Positions 39,901-51,643 of a DNA stretch of 64,000 bases are shown one piece after another. The stretch comes from Primulina eburnea. Lineage: Eukaryota > Streptophyta > Magnoliopsida > Lamiales > Gesneriaceae. Numbering within the stretch: position 1 is the first letter of the stretch; each line of letters begins with the position of its first letter. A program made the translations under genes and the position numbers. The stretch spans positions 4,712,001-4,776,000 of the forward strand of contig NC_133116.1 in the NCBI RefSeq assembly GCF_022965805.1, written 5' to 3'. The notes beneath the pieces were generated by a model. That model ran no database searches. It saw only the letters and a list, made by a program, of their open reading frames with translations, and was not told the origin of the DNA.

Positions 39901-41696
39901 CAAGACAAAATTGTTCGTGCAAAATCTTAAAAAAATGTCTGGAAACATATTGAACAATGTGGACTCATGAAGAAGAGAAAAACAAAGAGATAAACGTAAA
40001 CACATACAAATTTTACCAATAACATGCAATCACATTAACAACGAAGCAACAACATAACATCGTGAGCATTGGAAGAAGATATAACTAAAGTTGACAGAAA
40101 TCACATGCAACAGGCTCCGCAAGATAGGTTCGTTTTTCACATCATCAATGTTGGTACTAGACCTTGTATAAAATTACTAAGAGGGGGCAGCCTACTGGGT
40201 ATCCCTGATCAATAAAAATCATAACTGCCTTTGCCTTATGGCTTTCAGAGGGTAAATTTTAAGCATAAAATGCAGGAGTTGTGTGGTAAGCAATTGGATG
40301 TCTGTAACATATCAAGCTTGAGCCTGAGGATCATTGTGGTTGACAGTGCAGGGATCTTGCTCAAGTAAGAGCTCAGGGCCCTGAGCTTTATTCTCAAATT
40401 ATTTTTACTGCCACAAATGAGCGAATAAACAATAGTTCTATTAAACACCTTATTTTCACCGCTATTTGAGTTTGAAGTGGACATCTTGCTTAGCAGTATA
40501 GAAAAAGATTCCATCGCTAATACCGCATTGATGAGATTAAACTCAACAGCGCCTCACATTAGCATTAGTCATGTACAGAAATAATTGGAAAGAAAATTAA
40601 GAGATGGTTGCGCACTGCTTAACTAGTATCTCAAAGTAGCATGCCATTTAAGAGAGGGAATACTCAAAAACTTTTACTGACAGCAATTTAGTAGATACAG
40701 ATACCAAGGTTCCCCGAAGTGAACCAATAAGGGCAAAGCAAACTATAATAAGAACTTAAATTAACCAAGAGAGCACTCTGCACTTATTCAAACACCACGA
40801 GGTCCACAACTGCTTATCTGAAGTGTCTAATCTTAGAAACAGGATCCAAAAACAACAGAAACCAAATTTAGAACAGAGCAAAGATTACCGTAAGAACTCA
40901 CAACAATGGATAGCACTGGCCCATGATGCGCTTGCCACGCAAGCACCTCCTGAAAACCATTCCTAAAAGAGCCAAAAAAATCCATCATCTTCCAACACCT
41001 AATCCTCCCATCCTTGTGCCCAGTCCACAACGCTCTACTCCCTCCGTCACCCACTATGCATATCGTGGCTGACTCCACCTGTGCCGATTCCCAATACCTC
41101 ACCGTCCCCTCCTCCTCCAGTTCCCCATCCTCGGCCTGACCGCCGTACATATCATCAATATTCAAATCCCAAACCCTTACTCCACATTCCGTCCCTGCCC
41201 ACAACTGCGGCCCATTATCATCGTCGTTAACGCATAAAATGTTCCTTAAGAACCTCCCTACTTGCGTTTCTCTCAAGGGATGCGGCCTTACCTCGAGACT
41301 CGGAGGTCGGTTCGGGTGAACCGGTGCTCGCGCTGGGAGTTTAAAAATCCCAGTACCACCTCCCGCAGCGACAAATTCAGGCAACGGCTGGTCAGAAGGG
41401 GATGAAATTGAGAGCTTCCGGTCGAGGAACTGCAGCATGTAATCGAGTCTCCGCTGATAACTAGACGAGCTGCTGATATCCCCTTCGTCTTCGGACGAGG
41501 AGGAGTTGTCGAAACGGTCGAAAATTCTGGGTGTTTTTTGGTAATTTGAGGATGCGTCATTAAAGCTCAAATTCGTTCGGAAATGAACGCCGTTGGCTGA
41601 ATCTTCGTCGGAATCGGAGCAGAAAGGGAATTTATCTGAGTAGAAGTGAAAATTGGTGGTTTTGTTGTTAGAAAGATCGTCCTTCTGATCATCCAT
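26297..41696 (-). CDS. FRA3: WD40-containing inositol polyphosphate 5-phosphatase, FRA3/5PTase12-14 type (11 exons)
   Basis: This enzyme removes the 5-phosphate from inositol phosphates and phosphoinositides. Arabidopsis FRA3 affects actin and secondary walls in fibre cells. Exons: 41696-40889, 39776-39518, 39098-38306, 37539-37415, 37273-37189, 35816-35651, 35549-35509, 35405-35138, 34927-34804, 27872-27512, 26653-26297. Phase is continuous, giving 1128 residues plus stop. An acidic serine-rich N-terminus precedes WD40-like repeats in exons 1-3 (for example [18 protein letters not shown]). The catalytic domain starts at [13 protein letters not shown] near the end of exon 3. It includes [43 protein letters not shown] (exon 9) and [10 protein letters not shown] (exon 10), the diagnostic 5PTase motifs, all intact. 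The start was chosen at MDDQKDD. An upstream in-frame Met at 41774 is possible. Intron 9 is 6.9 kb because of a LINE. FRA3 over its paralogues rests on FT synteny. Confidence 0.93.
26931..27329. repeat. ~200 bp tandem duplication in FRA3 intron 10
   Basis: The unit 26931-27130 is repeated at 27131-27329. Both contain AATATCTTAAATGTTTC, then GTAGGAAATTTTTGCAATTA, and close with CAACTCAATTCTATAAAAGG and GTGTAGATGG, with scattered mismatches. A smaller repeat (AAATTACGGGTAACCA) follows near 27402 and 27460. Confidence 0.85.
27961..28000. repeat. Poly-G tract
   Basis: 32 consecutive G, one T, then seven G, in FRA3 intron 9 close to the exon 10 acceptor. Long homopolymers like this are prone to length error in assemblies. 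Confidence 0.9.
28103..28118. repeat. LINE target site duplication, left copy
   Basis: ATGTGTTGACACCTAA, identical to 34523-34538. Confidence 0.9.
28445..30342 (+). pseudogene. LINE ORF1 (gag-like, DUF4283-type) with one frameshift
   Basis: The first frame starts at MFNRNRRPF (28445) and reads well to about 28800. The same protein then continues in another frame from [19 protein letters not shown] to the stop at 30342. A single-base loss near 28800 explains the switch. The joined product would be about 630 residues. It has the plant LINE ORF1 nucleic-acid-binding core, with words such as WWPSN...YFLRL-like, [20 protein letters not shown] and ETFDP, followed by a hydrophilic serine- and lysine-rich tail. 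I see no CCHC knuckle. An alternative upstream ATG at 28235 lies in the CT-rich leader and is unlikely to be used. Confidence 0.85.
30731..34414 (+). pseudogene. LINE ORF2 (endonuclease-reverse transcriptase), inactivated
   Basis: Apurinic-type endonuclease ([26 protein letters not shown]), then reverse transcriptase ([24 protein letters not shown]), then a C-terminal zf-RVT-like Cys/His cluster ([19 protein letters not shown]). One in-frame TGA at 31340-31342 separates endonuclease from RT; the context KG-stop-KEMF suggests a former Trp codon. The ATG at 30727 is out of frame with KFLSWN, as if one A had been gained. The endonuclease position that is normally Glu in (E)TK is Lys at 30833-30835. 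The RT portion alone (31349-34414) is 1021 codons and its FADD box is intact. Confidence 0.93.
34523..34538. repeat. LINE target site duplication, right copy
   Basis: ATGTGTTGACACCTAA directly after the A-tail, identical to 28103-28118. Confidence 0.9.
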
Positions 41697-41975
41697 GGAA
41701 CGGAAATTGAGGAGTTGCGTGGAATTTGGGGATTTTTTTATTTTATTTTGAGAAAATAGAGGGGGGTTTAGCATATGATTTATGTAAATACGACGTCGTT
41801 GTTATCCTCAGAGAGCGGCCGAAGTGGAAAAGGAGTTATCCATGATCTATCAACGTATCTCATCATCTTACGTCAGCCATCATGTAAACGTCCTGAAGAA
41901 AATTTAATGCTCCCCAAACTGAAAAAACATTTAATAATTATGGTTCGAGTGTTAAACTCCATATTAGTGAATTAA

Positions 41976-42158
41976 GGTAAAAATTTGTGTGAAACGGTCT
42001 CATGGATCGTATTTGTGAGATGGATATCTTATTTTGGTCATTCATAAAAAAATATTATTTTTTATGTTAAGAGTATTACTTTTTATTGTGAATATGGGTA
42101 GGGTTGACCCGTCTTACAAATTAAAATCCGTGAAACGATCTCACATTAGACCCACTAA
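41976..42158 (+). mobile_element. GTGAGACGGTCTCAC MITE copy C with 8-9 bp TSD
   Basis: It begins GGTAAAAATTTGTGTGAAAC and ends CACATTAGACCCACTAA. TGAATTAA flanks it at 41968-41975 and 42159-42166; one more base would match at 8 of 9. Confidence 0.85.
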
Positions 42159-42501
42159 TGAATTAATTGAAAATTAAGTCTCCAAATAAAATCATTTAAT
42201 AAACTTTATATTAATAAAATGCTAAAACTCGCGATCTAATAAAATAAATTATATTTGAGTTTGACTCGAAAAATTTAATATATTCGAACTTGATTCGAAT
42301 ACGATTTCGATTGTGAATCAAATAATTTTCAAATGGACTCAATTCGTTTACAATAATATCTATAACTCATATGTTATCAATTTAAATTTGAGAAGAAAAC
42401 TTAAGATTCGAAATTTGATTAATAAACACCTCTACTCTAACTAAAAAAACAACAACGATAATAATAATTTTCTTCTAGAGAAAATAGTGTATATAATAAT
42501 T

Positions 42502-42684
42502 GAGTGGGTCTTATGTGAGACCGTCTCACAGATACTAATCTGTGAGACGGGTCAATCATACACATATTCACAATAAAAAGTAATACTCTTAGCATAAAAA
42601 AATTATATTTTTTCATGGATGACCCAAATAAGAGACTCATCTCACAAATTCGACCTACGAGACCATCTCACACAAGTTTTTACC
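42502..42684 (-). mobile_element. GTGAGACGGTCTCAC MITE copy D with 9 bp TSD
   Basis: Reverse orientation. It begins GAGTGGGTCTTATGTGAGAC and ends ACACAAGTTTTTACC. A perfect 9 bp duplication ATAATAATT lies at 42493-42501 and 42685-42693. Confidence 0.9.
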
Positions 42685-44094
42685 ATAATAATTATATTAG
42701 TGTTCATAACTGAAAAATTATTTGAGTAATTCATGAATTTTTTTAAAAAAAATATATATATCTTTTGAATTCATACTATATAACTTCAATTTATTATTTG
42801 AATAAAATATTTTAAAAACACATATATCATGCCTAAAAATTATTAATGTCATCTTTAATTTATTATATAACAAGACCATACTGGAATGATCTAGATGATA
42901 TGTTTACTTCCAAATTAACTTAGAGAGTTTGTGTTTTTTTTTTCTTTTGACTGAGAGAATGTGTATTTTTGTTCCTTCATTTTAATGGGAAATTTATTAA
43001 TTGGTTCATGTATATTATAGTATCAAGCGTTTATCATTATATCAAATATTATAGTTGTTAGTCAAAACGCAACTTTATTTCTTTATATTTGTGATAGCGC
43101 AGAGTGTATCTATTTAGGTACTGATGGATCGAGCTGTTAAACTCAAGAGTCTGGAGATATGTGTGTTTATTTGATGGCATTCTCTCGTATTTTTTAGAAA
43201 TCGGTCTTATCATTTCCCTACCGTCGGTCATGTCTCCAACAGAGACAGTATTACCTGTTAAGATCTGGCGTCACTCTTTTACGATTCATCAAACCAACCA
43301 GATCAATCGGCGGCGGCTTGACGCAGCATAACTTTCCAGGAGATCATTAATCTCAGTATTACTCTCACAGTACTTAACCAAAAATATGTATTATGAATGT
43401 ATATGATATCAAATGTTTGTAAAAAAAAAATATTAATAAAGATGTCAGGCGCAAATTTCTATTATAAATATATGAGTTTGTGTGTGCGCATATAAGCACA
43501 CGTTAGATATATTTTTTACTAATTATCTTATCTCATTAAAATAAATAGTCATTTTTACCACACTATATCATTAATCTGTTAATATTTATATTTAACAATA
43601 TTTTTGAATGATACGAAATAATTAAACAATATTGGACCCTCTTTTTAGCATACACGTCGTATTTAAAAGATCGAACGCACGATATTGGGATAATATAGTT
43701 TAGTCTTCAATAATTTTGATTTATAGAATGACAAAATGCCTACTAATTAACAGTAGCCCTCGTATTTTTTTTATTTGTGAGGCCAAAAATCGAGAAGAAT
43801 AATATTTATCCCAATAATTATTTAACACACACACACACAATTGTTGAAATTGCATCCATTTTGTGATTGCACGATACTGCGAGAGGATATAATTAAGGAC
43901 TAATTGATATTTTTTTTGCACATATACACATGATCTATAAAATTTGTATACGAACTCTATTGAATTAATATACAAATTATAAAGATTATTCATAAAATAA
44001 TAAAGATTATAAAAAGCTTTCCATGACGTAGATACTGACTTTATCAATTTTTACTAGATTTATTTATAACAAAATCGAGTGATAATAGTAGCCA

Positions 44095-44100
<6 letters not shown>

Positions 44101-44151
<51 letters not shown>
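44101..44151. repeat. (AT)n microsatellite
   Basis: About 25 uninterrupted AT units in intergenic DNA. Confidence 0.95.
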
Positions 44152-44154
<3 letters not shown>

Positions 44155-44296
44155 ATTTTTTATGAGACAAGTTAATTTGATTCATAACTAAAATGAAAAA
44201 TAATATTTTTAATATAAAATCATTTTTTTCACGAATTGAGTCAGGTTAGAAATCTATTTTATAAAATTAACATGTGAGACTATCTCACATTTTGTG

Positions 44297-44475
44297 GAGT
44301 AAGTCTCTTATGAGACGCTCTCACGAGTTTTTATCTGTGAGACGGGTCAACCCTACCGATATTCACAATAAAAAGTAATGATTTTAGCATAAAAAATAAT
44401 ATTTTTTCATGAATGATCCAAATAAGATATTCGACCCACGAAATTGATCTGTGAGACCATCTCACAAGAGATTTT
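44297..44475 (-). mobile_element. GTGAGACGGTCTCAC MITE copy E
   Basis: It begins GAGTAAGTCTCTTATGAGAC and runs to GACCATCTCACAAGAGA, next to a long T-run. The order of internal phrases matches copy D. A more decayed relative lies immediately to the left (about 44155-44290). Confidence 0.75.
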
Positions 44476-45035
44476 TTTTTTTTTTTTTTTTTTTCATTTT
44501 CTGATGTGTAGGACAGACTAATAGTAGCAAAAATTGAATTGAAGGAGTTCAAGAGTTCAATGCCGTGAGGCAAAGGGTAACTGCGTGTCCTTTGGATATT
44601 AATCTGGAGCGTTTCTTGTCAAACATGGTTTTTATTAATTTCCGCCTTGTTAGGTATGTGATTATTATTGGAACAAATTAATAAAATAATATTTATAGAA
44701 GGGATTGGGAAACACATCGACAATGATCACAGTATATTACTCTTCTATTTCAAATTTTGATCGGGATGAGACGAACAAAGGAAGGTCTACCACATAGATT
44801 GATAGTGTTTTCATGTGTGTGACTGAATTAAATTCAAATCAAACATCGCATTAAAAATCTTGAGAACAATTCCACAATGAAATAACTTACATTTATTCGA
44901 AGTCTGATAGAAATACATCCACATATATATTAACAACACTTTCATGATAATTTGTTTACAAAATCCCCATTGATTTCTATTTGTTTCCATTAAAAATATG
45001 AAGATGTAGGTCCACGGGAACGTCTTGTTCTTCGT

Positions 45036-45315
45036 ATGTTAGTTGTCTCATATCAGTTGGATAAAAAAACTTGGGAATTATATATATGGAGTTGGACAAT
45101 CCTCCACCCTTGAGCTATTTTTGGGGTTAAGTCCACTGCTATGTGTTAAACTATCTTTAATTAGGTCATCCATTCTGCTCATAGTTGCGTCATTTGTAAA
45201 TTTCACGTTCCAAAAATGTTTATTCCCAGGGATGAGAGATCTGTGTTAGTTGACTCACATCCGTTGAATGAATAACCTGGGAATTACATATATGGACTTG
45301 GACAATCCTTATTCG
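45036..45315. repeat. Imperfect direct repeat of a noncoding element
   Basis: TTAGTTG(T/A)CTCA...GTTG(G/A)AT...CTGGGAATTA-type text followed by TATATATGGA(G/C)TTGGACAATCC occurs at about 45036-45105 and again at about 45245-45315. The pattern resembles ends of widespread plant noncoding retroelements, but boundaries are not resolved. Confidence 0.6.
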
Positions 45316-46508
45316 ATCCGTACATAGAAAAATAATATTTTTCACAGATCGAATCGATCATTCACAAATATAAATCCACAAGACTGTCTCATAATAGACG
45401 TGTGGGTTACAATTTTTATGATATGGGGTATTCCAAGAAAACCTAACAAGCAGGACGGGCTGCCACATACCCCCAACTAAAGCCATTGATGATATTTACA
45501 TATGCTAATTTTCCGCCGTTAACATAAAATGTGTGTGCCGTTAAAAATTAACATCAATACTAACGACGGACTGTCAAATTCGATTGTTAACGTGTTTCCT
45601 TATTTAAAGTTTGACGGCGAAATTCTATTCCGTTCGTTAATGTTTTACGATGGAACACGATGGAAGAATAAATAGTATTTATCTATCATGATTCGTAGGT
45701 TTTTCAACCACCTGTATTTTTGGTTAAAGATCAATAATGACCGATTAATCATGATAATTAGTATTCGAAAACAATTTTAGTCAAACAAGAAAATTATTAA
45801 TTTACCGAAAACATATGTAAAAAAATATTAATTGTGTATTCAAATTTTCAAATTTATTTTCGCATCTTAGCAAGAATAATTTATTTTCTAATGTGACGAA
45901 TTCCCAACTTATTTTCCTCCACAAAGTAAATAAATGATAATAATGATATTTAAAAAAAACATTCTAAAGTGATAATAGAGGTAGAAAATAAAAAAATGGT
46001 GTTGAGGATCGGATAGACATTACGCACGAGTAAAAGTAATTAAATTATTTTAAAAATATAATATAATATTATTATATTATATTTTTAACAAATTAAAGTT
46101 AATCAATTTATAGGATGATTAAATCGATTAAATGCTCATTAAATATATTTTTTATTTATTAGATATATGAGATGAACTTGAGTACTCAATTTTACTAAAA
46201 TTAAAACAAACTAAATGGCAATAATACAAACATTTTAATAAATCCAATGCATAAGCATGGTAGATTATTATCTTGCAGGGAAAAAATTATAAAAATCATC
46301 ATATAAATTGTCTAGATTGAGTTTCACTTATTTATATAGCCAAAATTCGATATCAATACGATACATTAGTAATTTGTTTAGACACAACTCAAATGTCGCT
46401 GATATGCTCAACAAAACTGAAAACTCCGACTGAAATAGATCTATAGGATTGTCGATATTTATTTCTTTTTTTTTTGCCCATCCCTCATAAAATATTTACG
46501 CGCTAAAC

Positions 46509-47031
46509 TGCTAAGTAATCAAGCCACCCATATTTGAATTCAAAGCACACAATTTTGGAATTCAACAACACAATTAACACATGTGTTGATTAGTCAAAAA
46601 TAATGAGGTAAGCCATGAGGTTTTATTTTTTGTTTTTTCCCTAAACTTTTCCTATAAATACCCATCCATTCTTCATTTCAAAATCACACCAAAAACACAA
46701 ATCCTCTCATCTACAATCATAAGTGTAGAAGTGAGATAAAGGATTTAGTGTGAGATTTCTTAAGGAGTGTTTATCCTTGGAAGGAATAGGATTAGTGGAG
46801 AGAAAGTGAGTGTTAAAATCAGAGTGTTCTGAGTGAAATACTTTGTATTCTCAATTCTCTTGTCTTCTTTGTTATTAATAAAGAAGTGATCTCCTTGAGA
46901 GGTTTAGAGTGGACGTAGCCCAATCTTGGGGTGAACCACTATAAATATTGGTGTCCATCTTATTTATTGTTGATATCACTTATGATGTTCCGCTGCGATG
47001 TTACCTCGTTTATTTCCCTGATATCCCAACA
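46509..47031 (+). repeat. Copia 5' LTR
   Basis: 523 bp, TGCTAAG...CCCAACA. It contains a TATA-like TATAAATA at 46653-46660, probably the element promoter, and an AATAAAG-type polyadenylation word in the GTTATTAATAAAGAAG stretch. Confidence 0.97.
46653..46660 (+). promoter_or_regulatory. Probable TATA box in the Copia 5' LTR
   Basis: TATAAATA in the context CCTATAAATACCC, in the first third of the LTR where U3 promoters of Tnt1-like elements lie. Confidence 0.65.
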
Positions 47032-47199
47032 ACTGGTATCAGAGCTAGATTCTCAAATACTATAGGAAGTCCTCGTATGCTCTGTGGTTGCAGCTTAGTC
47101 TGAACTTCCACATCAGAAAAGGCTTTCTAGACAGTATTAGGGAAGTGGTTCTTTTGTGTTCAGGCTTTGACGATTATTCGTTGGTAGCATTCACAAAAG

Positions 47200-50100
47200 A
47201 TGGAGGTACGCACAAGCAAGATGATTAGCCTTAATGGCTCTAATTATCAACTTTGGAAAAGTAAGATGAAAGATCTTCTATTCGTCACCAAGATGCACCT
47301 ACCGGTGTTCAGCGAGTCTAAACCAGATGATAAATCAGATGCTGAATGGAACTTCGAGCACGAGCAAGTCTGCGGGTACATCCGACAATTTGTCGATGAC
47401 AACGTGTATAATCACATCTCTAACGAGACACATGCTCGTACGCTTTGGACAAAGTTGGAGACACTATATGCCTCCAAAAGTGGTAACAACAAATTGTTCT
47501 ATTTGAGCAAGCTTGTCCAGGTTCGATACAAAGAAGGAACTCTGGTCGCAGATCATCTGAACGAGATTCAAGGATTCGTGGAGCAGTTATCAAGTATGAG
47601 CATAAAACTTGATGACGAGGTGATAGCTCTGATTGTGCTAGCTTCATTGCCAGAGTCTTGGGAGACTCTGAAGGTATCACTCACGAACACAGCACCAGGA
47701 GGAGCCGTGAGTATGGACTTCATCAAGAGTGGCATCTTGAATGAAGAGATGAGGCGGAGATCTCAAGGTTCCTCTACCTCACAGTCAGATATTTTGGCTG
47801 CTGAGTCAAGGGGAAGAAGCAAGATCAAGAAAAACACAAATCAGAAGCCAAGAAGAAGCAAGTCCTCGGGGAGATATGCCAACGTAAAGTGTTATCGCTG
47901 TGGAGAAAACGGACATATTAAAAAATATTGTCGGCAACCGAAAAACAAACATGAAACCGATGATGAGCAAACAAACGCCATTGACGAGTTCAATGTTGTT
48001 CACGAGCTAGAGCAGGAGTCCGTAAATTTGGCAACTCAAGTAACTAGTTGGGTGATCGATAGTGGAGCAACAGTCCACGTCACATCTCGAAGAGAATGCT
48101 TTACATCCTACACACAAGGAGACTTTGGTGTGGTGAGGATGGGGAATAACGACTTATCCAGAGTCGTGGGAAAAGGAGATGTGAGCTTGACTACCGTGGA
48201 TGGCTCTACACTGATCCTGAAAGACGTCAGGCATGTGCCAGATATGCGCCTGAGTCTGATATCAGTCGAAAGACTCGATGAAGAAGGTTTCTGTACAACC
48301 TTCCGAAATGGGGTATGTAAGATTTCAAGAGGATCACTTGTGGTGGCAAAGGGATTAAAGATGTCAAAGCTATATGTAGTTCAGGAAAATCATTCCGAAA
48401 GAGTGAACTACGCAGGGGAAGAAAACTCAACAGAGTTGTGGCACCGACGTCTTGGTCACATAAGTGAAAAGAATCTTACACGCCTTGTGAGCAAGCAAGT
48501 TCTGCCCGGTATAAAGCAGGTTCATATGAAACAATGCACAAACTGCTTAGCCGGAAAGCAAAACAGGATATCATTCAAAAGTTCACCTCCTAGCAGAGCC
48601 GAAAAAATTCTAGATCTGGTGCACTCAGATCTATGTGGTCCGATGCCATTGTCGCTCGGAAGAGCGAGGTACTGGGTAACTTTTATCGATGATCATTCTC
48701 GGAAAATTTGGGTGTGGACACTCAAAACCAAGGACCAAGTTGCGGAAACATTCAACAATTTTCTAAACTTGGTTGAACGGCAAACATGCATTAAACTCAA
48801 ATGTATTCGAACGGATAATGGAGGAGAATACATTGGATCCTTTGATGAGATATGCAAAAAGAACGGAATCAGACATCAAACAACACCACCAAAGACACCA
48901 CAACTCAACGGATTAGCTGAGAGGATGAATAGAACTTTGGCAGAAAGAGTCAGAAGCATGCTCTCACATGCAAAGCTGACTAAGGAATTTTGGGGTGAGG
49001 CCGTGGTTGCTGCTGCATATATATTGAATCGCTCACCTTGTGTTCCTCTCAATTATGATGTCCCAGAGCAGGTGTGGCAAGGCAAAGAAGTTTCCTATAA
49101 TCATTTGCGGGTATTTGGCTGTGTTGCTTATGTTCATATACCAAAGGATGAAAGACAGAAGTTGGATGTCAAAACAAGAAAGTGCATATTTATAGGCTAT
49201 GGCGAGGATCAACTTGGTTACAAGTTTTACAATACAGATCTCAAAAAGCCTATAAGAAGTCGTGATGCCATATTTCAGGAGAATGAATTCTTGGAGACTG
49301 CGGAAAAGGAGAATTCTGGATCTGAACAAGATCTGGAATGGTGGCCTTCAACGGTAAATCCACAACCGGTTGAAGATGAAGAATTGCAGAACGATCATGA
49401 AGATGATGATGAGATTCGTGTTCACAGTGAACCACCAGCAGAAAGTTCTCGTGGTACAATGACCACACGTTCTGGAAGAGAAGTGCGACCCTCAACCAGA
49501 TATTCCTCAAATGAATATATCCTGCTAACTGACGGGGGAGAACCAGAGAGCTTCGAGGAAGCTATTACCAGTGAACACAAGGATAAGTGGATGGAGGCTA
49601 TGCAAGAAGAAATGCAATCATTGCATGATAATGAGACGTTTGAGCTGGTGAAGTTGCCGAAAGGCAAGAAAGCTTTGAAGAATAAGTGGGTGTTCAGATT
49701 GAAGCACGAAGAACACAGTAGTCAACCAAGATTCAAAGCTAGGATTGTCGTCAAAGGTTTCGGACAGAAACACGGGGTCGACTTTGACGAAATATTTTCA
49801 CCTGTGGTGAAGATGACATCCATCCGGATTGTGCTAGGGTTAGCAGCTGAGCTTGATCTGGAGGTGGAACAAATGGATGTCAAGACCGCATTCTTTCATG
49901 GGGATTTGGAGGAAGAAATCTACATGGAGCAACCAGAGGGGTTTGAAGAGAAGGGGAAAGAGGACCTCATGTGCAGATTAAAGAAGAGTTTGTACGGTCT
50001 CAAGCAAGCACCAAGACAGTGGTACAAGAAGTTTGAATCGGTGATAACTCAACAGGGATTCAAGAAAACCACTGCAGACCATTGTGTGTTTGTCAAAGAT

Positions 50101-51126
50101 ACCTCTGATGATGATTTGATGGTGCTTCTACTCTATGTAGATGATATGTTGATTGTTGGCAAAGATGCTTCTGAAATCAAAGGCCTAAAGAAGCAACTAA
50201 GCAAGATTTTTTCAATGAAAGACTTGGGGCCAGCAAAAAGAATTATTGGCATGGAAATCCATCGAGACAGGTATGCCAAGAAGACCTGGTTGTCGCAGGA
50301 GAAGTATATTGAGAAAGTACTTCAGAGGTTCAACATGGACCAGGCCAAAGCGGTTGGATGTCCTCTTGCCAACCACTTCAAGTTGAACTCAAAGCAGAGT
50401 CCTATTACAGAGGATGAGGAAGAAGAAATGAAAAGTGTTCCATATGCTTCAGCTGTTGGAAGTCTGATGTATGCCATGGTATGTAGTCGGCCGGATTTAG
50501 CTCATTCAGTAGGTGTAGTGAGTAGATTCCTTTCAAAACCGGGAAAGGAACATTGGGCTGCAGTAAAATGGATATTCAGATATCTACGGGGAACCTCTAA
50601 ACATAGATTGAGTTTTGGAGGATCCAGACTTGAGCTTGTAGGCTACACAGATGCAGATATGGCAGGAGATGTTGACTCCCGAAAATCCACATCAGGATAC
50701 CTGATTACATTTGCAGGGGGAGCTGTGTCATGGCAGTCAAAGTTGCAAAAGTGTGTAGCATTATCAACCACTGAAGCGGAGTTCATTGCAGCAACTGAGG
50801 CATGCAAGGAGCTATTATGGATGAAAGGGTTTTTGGAGGAATTAAGTTTTGTGCAGGATCAATATAAGTTGTTCTGTGATAGTCAGAGTGCAATTCATCT
50901 TGGAAAGAATCCTTCAATGCATTCAAGATCAAAGCATATTGATGTACGCTATCATTGGATACGGGATGTATTGGAGAAGAAGTTGTTAAAACTTGAGAAG
51001 ATTCACACAGATGAAAATGGATCTGATATGATGACCAAGACATTGCCAAAATGGAAGTTGGAATACTGTAGAACTGTTGCAGGTTTGATCGAATCACAAA
51101 ATGGGCTTGAGGGGGAGAATTGCTAA
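47200..51126 (+). CDS. Copia gag-pol polyprotein (1308 aa)
   Basis: One frame encodes all retrotransposon functions in Copia order. The gag (UBN2-type) region occupies residues 1 to about 225. A CCHC knuckle [14 protein letters not shown] starts at residue 231. The aspartic protease motif is [10 protein letters not shown] with Asp 287. The GAG-pre-integrase HHCC zinc region includes LWHRRLGH. Integrase has candidate catalytic Asp 477, Asp 539 and Glu 574. Reverse transcriptase has YVDDMLIV at residue 979. RNase H includes YTDADMAGD and STTEAEF. No stop or frameshift was seen. The stop codon lies inside the 3' LTR and the C-terminus (EGENC) is encoded by the polypurine tract. The closest style is Tnt1-94-like. 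It replicates through RNA copied by reverse transcription and inserted into the nuclear genome. Confidence 0.97.
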   Translation: MEVRTSKMISLNGSNYQLWKSKMKDLLFVTKMHLPVFSESKPDDKSDAEWNFEHEQVCGYIRQFVDDNVYNHISNETHARTLWTKLETLYASKSGNNKLFYLSKLVQVRYKEGTLVADHLNEIQGFVEQLSSMSIKLDDEVIALIVLASLPESWETLKVSLTNTAPGGAVSMDFIKSGILNEEMRRRSQGSSTSQSDILAAESRGRSKIKKNTNQKPRRSKSSGRYANVKCYRCGENGHIKKYCRQPKNKHETDDEQTNAIDEFNVVHELEQESVNLATQVTSWVIDSGATVHVTSRRECFTSYTQGDFGVVRMGNNDLSRVVGKGDVSLTTVDGSTLILKDVRHVPDMRLSLISVERLDEEGFCTTFRNGVCKISRGSLVVAKGLKMSKLYVVQENHSERVNYAGEENSTELWHRRLGHISEKNLTRLVSKQVLPGIKQVHMKQCTNCLAGKQNRISFKSSPPSRAEKILDLVHSDLCGPMPLSLGRARYWVTFIDDHSRKIWVWTLKTKDQVAETFNNFLNLVERQTCIKLKCIRTDNGGEYIGSFDEICKKNGIRHQTTPPKTPQLNGLAERMNRTLAERVRSMLSHAKLTKEFWGEAVVAAAYILNRSPCVPLNYDVPEQVWQGKEVSYNHLRVFGCVAYVHIPKDERQKLDVKTRKCIFIGYGEDQLGYKFYNTDLKKPIRSRDAIFQENEFLETAEKENSGSEQDLEWWPSTVNPQPVEDEELQNDHEDDDEIRVHSEPPAESSRGTMTTRSGREVRPSTRYSSNEYILLTDGGEPESFEEAITSEHKDKWMEAMQEEMQSLHDNETFELVKLPKGKKALKNKWVFRLKHEEHSSQPRFKARIVVKGFGQKHGVDFDEIFSPVVKMTSIRIVLGLAAELDLEVEQMDVKTAFFHGDLEEEIYMEQPEGFEEKGKEDLMCRLKKSLYGLKQAPRQWYKKFESVITQQGFKKTTADHCVFVKDTSDDDLMVLLLYVDDMLIVGKDASEIKGLKKQLSKIFSMKDLGPAKRIIGMEIHRDRYAKKTWLSQEKYIEKVLQRFNMDQAKAVGCPLANHFKLNSKQSPITEDEEEEMKSVPYASAVGSLMYAMVCSRPDLAHSVGVVSRFLSKPGKEHWAAVKWIFRYLRGTSKHRLSFGGSRLELVGYTDADMAGDVDSRKSTSGYLITFAGGAVSWQSKLQKCVALSTTEAEFIAATEACKELLWMKGFLEELSFVQDQYKLFCDSQSAIHLGKNPSMHSRSKHIDVRYHWIRDVLEKKLLKLEKIHTDENGSDMMTKTLPKWKLEYCRTVAGLIESQNGLEGENC

Positions 51127-51643
51127 GTAATCAAGCCACCCATATTTGAATTCAAAGCACACAATTTTGGAATTCAACAACACAATTAACACATGTGTTG
51201 ATTAGTCAAAAATAATGAGGTAAGCCATGAGGTTTTATTTTTTGTTTTTTCCCTAAACTTTTCCTATAAATACCCATCCATTCTTCATTTCAAAATCACA
51301 CCAAAAACACAAATCCTCTCATCTACAATCATAAGTGTAGAAGTGAGATAAAGGATTTAGTGTGAGATTTCTTAAGGAGTGTTTATCCTTGGAAGGAATA
51401 GGATTAGTGGAGAGAAAGTGAGTGTTAAAATCAGAGTGTTCTGAGTGAAATACTTTGTATTCTCAATTCTCTTGTCTTCTTTGTTATTAATAAAGAAGTG
51501 ATCTCCTTGAGAGGTTTAGAGTGGACGTAGCCCAATCTTGGGGTGAACCACTATAAATATTGGTGTCCATCTTATTTATTGTTGATATCACTTATGATGT
51601 TCCGCTGCGATGTTACCTCGTTTATTTCCCTGATATCCCAACA
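51121..51643 (+). repeat. Copia 3' LTR
   Basis: 523 bp, apparently identical to the 5' LTR. Its first six bases also encode the last Cys codon and the TAA stop of the gag-pol frame. Confidence 0.97.

Larger units (their letters stand above)
41697..46503. other. Intergenic region between FRA3 and the Copia insertion
   Basis: No gene is supported. The first few hundred bases are the FRA3 promoter. The rest is AT-rich and contains at least four MITE copies (41976-42158, 42502-42684, 44155-44290 decayed, 44297-44475), an (AT)n tract at 44101-44151, and a partly duplicated noncoding repeat at 45036-45315. Confidence 0.6.
46509..51643 (+). mobile_element. Intact Copia LTR retrotransposon (Tnt1-like), apparently young
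   Basis: The two 523 bp LTRs (46509-47031 and 51121-51643) begin TG and end CA and appear identical by eye. A perfect 5 bp target duplication TAAAC lies at 46504-46508 and 51644-51648. The primer-binding site TGGTATCAGAGC (47034-47045), complementary to initiator-Met tRNA, sits two bases after the LTR. A purine-rich tract (about 51109-51118) precedes the 3' LTR. The single 1308-codon gag-pol frame is open. All parts expected of an autonomous element are present. Confidence 0.97.

Noticed and set aside
49033..51097. Several minus-strand frames across the Copia element
   Set aside because: Antisense shadows of the intact gag-pol frame.
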